Below the pieces are notes generated by a model. The model was not told the origin of the DNA and ran no database searches. It saw only the letters and a list, made by a program, of their open reading frames with translations. DNA of 33,549 nt from Bacteroidales bacterium. Lineage in GTDB: Bacteria > Bacteroidota > Bacteroidia > Bacteroidales > UBA7960. Within the stretch, counting starts at the first letter, position 1; each line of letters begins with the position of its first letter. The translations under genes were made by a program, and so were the position numbers. The DNA is taken from NCBI GenBank assembly GCA_003555385.1, contig PWHO01000115.1:1-33549 (forward strand), in the 5' to 3' direction. Positions 30,910 to 33,549 of this stretch are shown here, piece by piece.

Positions 30910-33549
30910 TTACAGGTCCAAATCAAGACGTATTTGCTTTTCTTTGTCATCCGGGGTGCCCCTTTCCTTGTCAGCAGCGGTTTCTTTTGTCCCTTTATCG
31001 GCTCCTTCCTCTTTAGGGTCAGCCGGTTCAACCGGTTCAGCCGTGTCAGCCGGATCAACCAGGTCAGTCGCATCGTCAGCCGGTTCATCGTCTGCCGGAT
31101 GAGGCTCCAGCCATCGAACCGCCTTTATTTCTGTTGATGAGAGCCGCTTCCCACGGGCTTTCTGACTTTTCACCGCAATGAAATCGGGCACCTCAATTTC
31201 CTCCTCGTTTTTCTGTCTCCTTTCGGAGGAAGGGAAGGTGGCGAGCAAACGGGGATGTTTTTCCGTTGTGACAAGCACCAGTCGACTGCCCTGCCCGTTG
31301 AGAAAATCCGTAAATTTCCCGTTGGCTTCGGGCTCAAAACGTTTGATATAGTGATGCCCTTTCTCCTGGTCAAAATAGACCGCTGTCACTATCGTACCGG
31401 GGTGCATTTTTTGAAGAATCAGGGGGTTTTCCTCAAAATGATTGGAAAGATCAAAATTCATCACACGATATTGACCATCACGATATACGGCCAGTATTTT
31501 TTCATCCCCTTTGAATGCACCAAGATAGTTGCCTCTTTTATCCGAATTCAGGCGCAATACCGTTTCATCAAACCAGATATCCATGGCCCCGAGTGTAGAT
31601 ACACCCGCATCCTTCATGGTGATGCGCCGCACAGCATGCCTGGTGAGGATATTCCCGGCGGCACCGCGTCCCTTGATAGCCAATTCGCTGAAATCCAGGT
31701 CAATGACTGTTTTTTTCAGCCGTGGTTTGTGGCGCAGATATATCGTCACCACCTCAGCCTCACCATTGGGATTTGCTGAAAAGTACAATACCTTGCTTCC
31801 TTTGGTTCCTTTGGTCAGGTCATATTCCTTGTCGCGGGTAACGCCTTTCACCGGAAAACGTTTCATGTAGGTCGCCCCTGACTGACCGTCACGATAAATC
31901 ACATTGTAAATTGTCCGCTCATCATTGCGTTCAAATACGCCAATATGAATAATATTTTTGCCTACAAATGATTTTTCCGTTACCCTCGTAACGATATACG
32001 TGCCATCTTCCCGGAAAACAATGATGTCATCCAGGTCGGAACATTCACAAACAAACTCATCTTTTTTAAGGGCTGTACCTGAAAAACCCTCCTCACGATT
32101 CACATACAGTTTGGCATTGGCCACCGCAACCCGTGAAGCATCGATACTGTCAAAGTGTCGAACCTCCGTCTTTCTTTCCCTTCCTTTTCCGAATTTCTTT
32201 TTCACTGACCGGAAATAATCGATGGTATATCCGACCAGATCCTGCAGGTAGCCATTGACCTTTTCAAGTCGTTCCTGCAATGACCTGACCTCTTTGTCAG
32301 CCTTGAATGTATCGTAACGGGATATCCGCTTGATCCGGATTTCTGTCAGCCGGATGATATCATCGCGAACAATCTCACGATAAAATTTTGTTTTAAAGGG
32401 TTCCAGTCCTTTGTCAATGGATTCAATAACCGACTCCCATGTATCACACTCTTCAATATCGCGATAAATGCGCTCTTCAATAAATATTTTTTCGAGGCTG
32501 GCAAACAGTAACTGTTCCATTAGCTCACCCCGTTCAATCTCCAGCTCCTTCCTGAGGAGATCCACGGTGTTATCCGCCGATATTTTGAGCACCTCATTTA
32601 CACTCAGGAAAGCCGGTTTGTCATCCTGTATCACACAACAATTGGGAGAGATACCGATTTCACAGTCGGTAAACAGGTAAAGGGCATCAATGGCCTGGTC
32701 AGGTGAAATTCCCGAAGCCAGGTGCACCATGATCTCCACATGCTCCGCGGTATTGTCCTCAATTTTTTTGATCTTTATTTTTCCCTTGTCATTGGCCGCC
32801 ACAATGCTTTCCATAAGGCTGCTGGTAGTGGTACCAAAAGGGATTTCATTGATCACCAATGTCTTCTTATCCTGGATACTGATCCGGGCACGTACGCGAA
32901 CCTTACCTCCCCGCATTCCTCCGTTGTATCTGGAGAAATCGGCCATTCCCCCGGAGGGGAAATCAGGCAGAATATCCGGCTCTTGTCCTTTGAGGTATTC
33001 GGTGGAAGCATCAATCAGTTCATTGAAATTATGCGGCAAAATCTTGGATGCAAGCCCCACTGCAATCCCCTCGACGCCCTGCGCCAAAAGCAAAGGAAAT
33101 TTGACAGGCAGACAAAGGGGTTCCTTATTTCTGCCATCATAACTGGTTTTCCACCTGGTCGTTTTGGGATTGTACAGCACCTCATGGGCAAATTTGGAAG
33201 GCCGGGCTTCAATATACCTCGGGGCAGCAGAGCTGTCGCCTGTGAGGATGTTTCCCCAGTTACCCTGTGTCTCAACGAGAAGGTCTTTTTGCCCAAGCTG
33301 GACAAGTGCATCGCCGATGGAAGCATCCCCGTGCGGATGATATTTCATGGTGTGCCCGATGATGTTGGCCACCTTGTTAAAGCGTCCGTCATCGAGCTCT
33401 TTCATGGCATGAAGTATCCTTCGCTGGACGGGTTTCAGTCCGTCACGAACGTAAGGAACCGCCCGTTCAAGTATCACATATGACGCATAATCCAGAAACC
33501 AGTCCTGATACATCCCCGACAACCGTGTCAGCTTCATGCCTTCTTCCGG
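30910..33549 (-). CDS. parC: Topoisomerase IV subunit A (ParC), N-terminus beyond window
   Basis: At least 879 codons of a type IIA topoisomerase A subunit; the frame stays open to the right edge, so the true start is outside. A Met at 33537 begins MKLTRLSGMYQDWFLDYA, but Bacteroidota ParC proteins usually have an N-terminal extension before this. Counting from that Met, the catalytic Tyr is Tyr108 in SAAPRYIEAR. The quinolone-region motif is HPHGDASIGDALV near 67-79, and KKEPL-like NKEPLCLPVKFPLLLAQGVEGIAVG follows. The C-terminal beta-propeller region (about 500-790) has the looser ParC-type blades, not the GyrA box, and ends in a tail rich in Asp, Glu, Pro and Lys. ParC with ParE decatenates daughter chromosomes. 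No parE is in the window. gap2 lies just downstream. Confidence 0.92.
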   Translation of the reverse strand, partial: PEEGMKLTRLSGMYQDWFLDYASYVILERAVPYVRDGLKPVQRRILHAMKELDDGRFNKVANIIGHTMKYHPHGDASIGDALVQLGQKDLLVETQGNWGNILTGDSSAAPRYIEARPSKFAHEVLYNPKTTRWKTSYDGRNKEPLCLPVKFPLLLAQGVEGIAVGLASKILPHNFNELIDASTEYLKGQEPDILPDFPSGGMADFSRYNGGMRGGKVRVRARISIQDKKTLVINEIPFGTTTSSLMESIVAANDKGKIKIKKIEDNTAEHVEIMVHLASGISPDQAIDALYLFTDCEIGISPNCCVIQDDKPAFLSVNEVLKISADNTVDLLRKELEIERGELMEQLLFASLEKIFIEERIYRDIEECDTWESVIESIDKGLEPFKTKFYREIVRDDIIRLTEIRIKRISRYDTFKADKEVRSLQERLEKVNGYLQDLVGYTIDYFRSVKKKFGKGRERKTEVRHFDSIDASRVAVANAKLYVNREEGFSGTALKKDEFVCECSDLDDIIVFREDGTYIVTRVTEKSFVGKNIIHIGVFERNDERTIYNVIYRDGQSGATYMKRFPVKGVTRDKEYDLTKGTKGSKVLYFSANPNGEAEVVTIYLRHKPRLKKTVIDLDFSELAIKGRGAAGNILTRHAVRRITMKDAGVSTLGAMDIWFDETVLRLNSDKRGNYLGAFKGDEKILAVYRDGQYRVMNFDLSNHFEENPLILQKMHPGTIVTAVYFDQEKGHHYIKRFEPEANGKFTDFLNGQGSRLVLVTTEKHPRLLATFPSSERRQKNEEEIEVPDFIAVKSQKARGKRLSSTEIKAVRWLEPHPADDEPADDATDLVDPADTAEPVEPADPKEEGADKGTKETAADKERGTPDDKEKQIRLDLDL
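31018..31087 (-). repeat. Imperfect short repeats encoding the acidic ParC tail
   Basis: The 13-mer GTCAGCCGGTTCA occurs at 31018-31030 and 31075-31087, with GTCAGCCGGATCA at 31045-31057 and shorter variants between. The spacings of 27 and 30 bases keep the frame and give a run of Asp-Pro-Ala and Glu-Pro units in the last part of ParC. It is probably a slippage-prone linker rather than a regulatory element. Confidence 0.6.

Noticed and set aside
32722..33483. 253-codon plus-strand open frame inside parC
   Set aside because: It is antisense to the conserved catalytic part of ParC, including the Tyr108 region.
1..33549. CRISPR arrays, tRNA or rRNA genes, insertion sequences, phage or toxin-antitoxin modules
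   Set aside because: I looked on both strands and saw none; intergenic gaps are short (largest about 230 bases) and contain only promoter-like boxes and one terminator.

Overview
The window reads as a gene-dense chromosomal segment of a Gram-negative member of the Bacteroidota, probably class Bacteroidia. Several things point there: a TamL-type Omp85 lipoprotein, a DUF4831 lipoprotein, the Bacteroidota form of ParC, an exbB-exbD-tonB-folC operon, an M23 peptidase with the HVCF variant of the HxH motif, and TAnnTTTG -7 boxes in front of most transcription units. I see no mobile element, integrase of foreign type, phage gene, CRISPR array, tRNA or rRNA. No stretch over 300 bases lacks a gene. 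The content is mostly conserved housekeeping, and I found no convincing new multi-gene system. What is worth a second look is at the level of single genes.

Layout, left to right. The 3' end of fbp (1-182, +) runs into mfd (+), whose end overlaps that of glmM (-). glmM and tamL diverge from a compact region with facing promoter boxes. tamL is followed at once by a RecD/Dda-like helicase, then a cytoplasmic GH13 amylase and an acidic secreted protein with two DUF4168-like modules (all +). A minus-strand operon exbB-exbD-tonB-folC follows. Next come gapA (+) with a clear terminator, a YrbL-like kinase gene (-), and a plus-strand cluster pepE - DUF4831 lipoprotein - SDR oxidoreductase - GNAT/nitrilase fusion. 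A secreted 598-residue protein of unknown function (-) diverges from yciO-kdsA (+). A Yip1 membrane protein and an M23 endopeptidase form a minus-strand pair. Then come xerD (+), hemW (-), pgeF (+) and a parC-gap2 pair (-) that runs off the right edge.

Themes. Central carbon flow is represented by fbp, two different GAPDH genes and an alpha-amylase-family enzyme. Envelope construction is represented by glmM (UDP-GlcNAc supply), kdsA (LPS core Kdo), tamL (outer-membrane assembly), ExbBD-TonB (energy for outer-membrane transport), the M23 endopeptidase and PgeF (peptidoglycan quality control). Genome maintenance is represented by mfd, the RecD-like helicase, xerD and parC. The second GAPDH has changes at positions normally fixed for substrate phosphate and NAD binding, and is the paralogue most worth testing.
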